Positions 6,551 through 7,274 of a DNA stretch of 7,274 nucleotides are shown piece by piece. The notes below the pieces were generated by a model, which saw nothing but the letters and a program-made list of their open reading frames with translations, searched no databases and was not told where the DNA came from. Positions within the stretch are counted from its first letter, which is position 1. Each line of letters opens with the position of its first letter. The position numbers were made by a program, and so were the translations under genes. This DNA is from Pseudomonadota bacterium (GTDB taxonomy: Bacteria; Pseudomonadota; Gammaproteobacteria; Burkholderiales; Nitrosomonadaceae): NCBI GenBank assembly GCA_018240935.1, contig JAFEEV010000322.1, forward strand, positions 1 to 7,274. Direction: 5' to 3'.

Positions 6551-6594
6551 TGACAGAAACGCGGAGAGATCAATTGAATTCCGCGTTTCTGTCA
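6551..6594 (-). terminator. Strong hairpin between fliC and flaG (terminator or mRNA stabiliser)
   Basis: TGACAGAAACGCGGA (6551-6565) and its exact reverse complement (6580-6594) form a perfect 15-bp stem with a 14-nt loop that contains CAATTG. It begins about 30 nt after the fliC stop and ends just before the flaG ribosome site. On the fliC transcript it is followed by ACTTTAAGG, which has only three consecutive U. It is therefore not a textbook Rho-independent terminator and may allow partial read-through into flaG-fliD or protect the 3' end of the abundant fliC mRNA. That it is a real hairpin is clear; its role is inference. Confidence 0.75.
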
Positions 6595-6623
6595 GCTTCA
6601 TTTAATGCGAAGTATCATTTGTT

Positions 6624-7274
6624 TTAACGTAAAAGTGATAGAACGTTATTGGGTAGTGAATTCGCTTGCGCAAGAATCGCCACACCGGCTTGTTGCAAAA
6701 TTTGTCCGCGGGTTAAATTGGCTGACTCGGCGGCAAAGTCGGCATCTTGAATCCGGCTGCGAGAAGCGGAGAGATTTTCCGATGCGGTTTGCAGGTTTGC
6801 AATCGTTGAACTAAAACGATTTTGAATCGCACCAAGATCACCACGTGAATTATTTATAGTTTTTAAAGCTTCATCCAGTGTTTTAATCGCCACTTGCGCA
6901 TTGGCTGCCGATGATATATCCACAGTAGCCACAGAGTTAAACGAGCTGGTAGTAGCGCCGAATACATCTGCATTTCCACCACTGGCCGATATTTGTCCGT
7001 TGGCACTTGTGAGCTCAACGGTACCGGTAGCAATTGTCGAATCGGTTGCCGCACCGCCTGTTAAGGTTCTTGTGGTTGCACCGGCAACTACATCTGCTGT
7101 TTTTGTTGCGCCAGTGTTGTTAAAATCTTGGATTCCTATATCTCTTCCATCGGTTGTTGTGAGCGTAATCACTGATTTATTGGTCGGAGATGCAAATGAA
7201 GCTGTGACACCAGTAAGAGATTGCAAGCCATTAATGGCGGAAGCTAAACCGCTTAAGTCTGAAGTGTCGGTTAC
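6624..7274 (-). CDS. fliC: Flagellin, C-terminal part (cut by window edge)
   Basis: This is the last 216 codons of a flagellin, open to the right edge with no start in the window. The C-terminal D1/D0 region is unmistakable: AQVAIKTLDEALKTINNSRG, then DLGAIQNRFSSTIANLQTAS, then ENLSASRSRIQDADFAAESA. It ends with the hydrophobic tail GQILQQAGVAILAQANSLPN plus NVLSLLR. This end packs in the filament core and is the FliS binding site. The upstream part, about the first 110 residues seen here, is Thr/Gly/Ala-rich and beta-like, as expected for the surface-exposed variable domain. The N-terminal D0/D1 half, the promoter (sigma28 in most proteobacteria) and the ribosome site lie beyond 7274. A codon at 7224-7226 that could be taken as a start is TTG inside the gene, so the frame continues through it. 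A strong hairpin follows the stop. Confidence 0.95.
   Translation of the reverse strand, partial: VTDTSDLSGLASAINGLQSLTGVTASFASPTNKSVITLTTTDGRDIGIQDFNNTGATKTADVVAGATTRTLTGGAATDSTIATGTVELTSANGQISASGGNADVFGATTSSFNSVATVDISSAANAQVAIKTLDEALKTINNSRGDLGAIQNRFSSTIANLQTASENLSASRSRIQDADFAAESANLTRGQILQQAGVAILAQANSLPNNVLSLLR

Noticed and set aside
1..7274. Possible undescribed system, mobile element or CRISPR array.
   Set aside because: All long frames belong to known families in a common order. There are no transposase or integrase genes, no spaced direct repeats and no orphan gene of unknown family.

Overview
This window carries the distal end of a flagellar filament and cap gene cluster, with a few housekeeping genes beside it. 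Every long reading frame is a recognisable, known protein family. The organism looks like a betaproteobacterium. FliD, the FliK-like protein and the standalone FlhB C-terminal protein resemble betaproteobacterial versions as I remember them, and Rof, YnfA and MutY are all common in proteobacteria. The fairly AT-rich codon use would fit a Nitrosomonas-like member of the Nitrosomonadales, but that placement is inference from memory and not proven here.

Layout. Positions 1-288 (minus) hold the N-terminal part of MutY, cut by the window edge. Positions 380-634 (minus) encode Rof, a small Rho-binding antiterminator. A 70-bp divergent spacer follows with overlapping sigma70-like promoters, then ynfA (705-1046, plus), a small four-helix membrane protein. 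From 1094 to the right edge everything is on the minus strand. In transcription order the genes are fliC (3' part only, cut at 7274), flaG, fliD, fliS, fliT, a fliK-like gene, flhX (a FlhB C-terminal domain without its membrane part) and ycgR (a PilZ c-di-GMP effector). ycgR is convergent with ynfA.

How the genes fit together. FliC is the filament subunit, FliD caps the filament and drives flagellin folding, and FlaG is a small filament-associated protein. FliS and FliT are the export chaperones of FliC and FliD. The FliK-like and FlhX proteins are related to the components that switch the flagellar export gate from hook to filament substrates. YcgR couples c-di-GMP to motor output. The last three genes are tightly coupled: fliK and flhX overlap by 17 nt, and flhX and ycgR share one base in a TAATG junction.

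The strongest non-coding signal is a perfect 15-bp inverted repeat (6551-6594) between fliC and flaG. It lacks a good U-tract on the fliC side, so it may act as an attenuator or mRNA-stability element as much as a terminator. It also shows that flaG starts at 6532 and not at the upstream ATG at 6601. I see no CRISPR array, tRNA, rRNA, insertion sequence or convincing sign of an undescribed system. There is no gene-free stretch longer than 300 bases.
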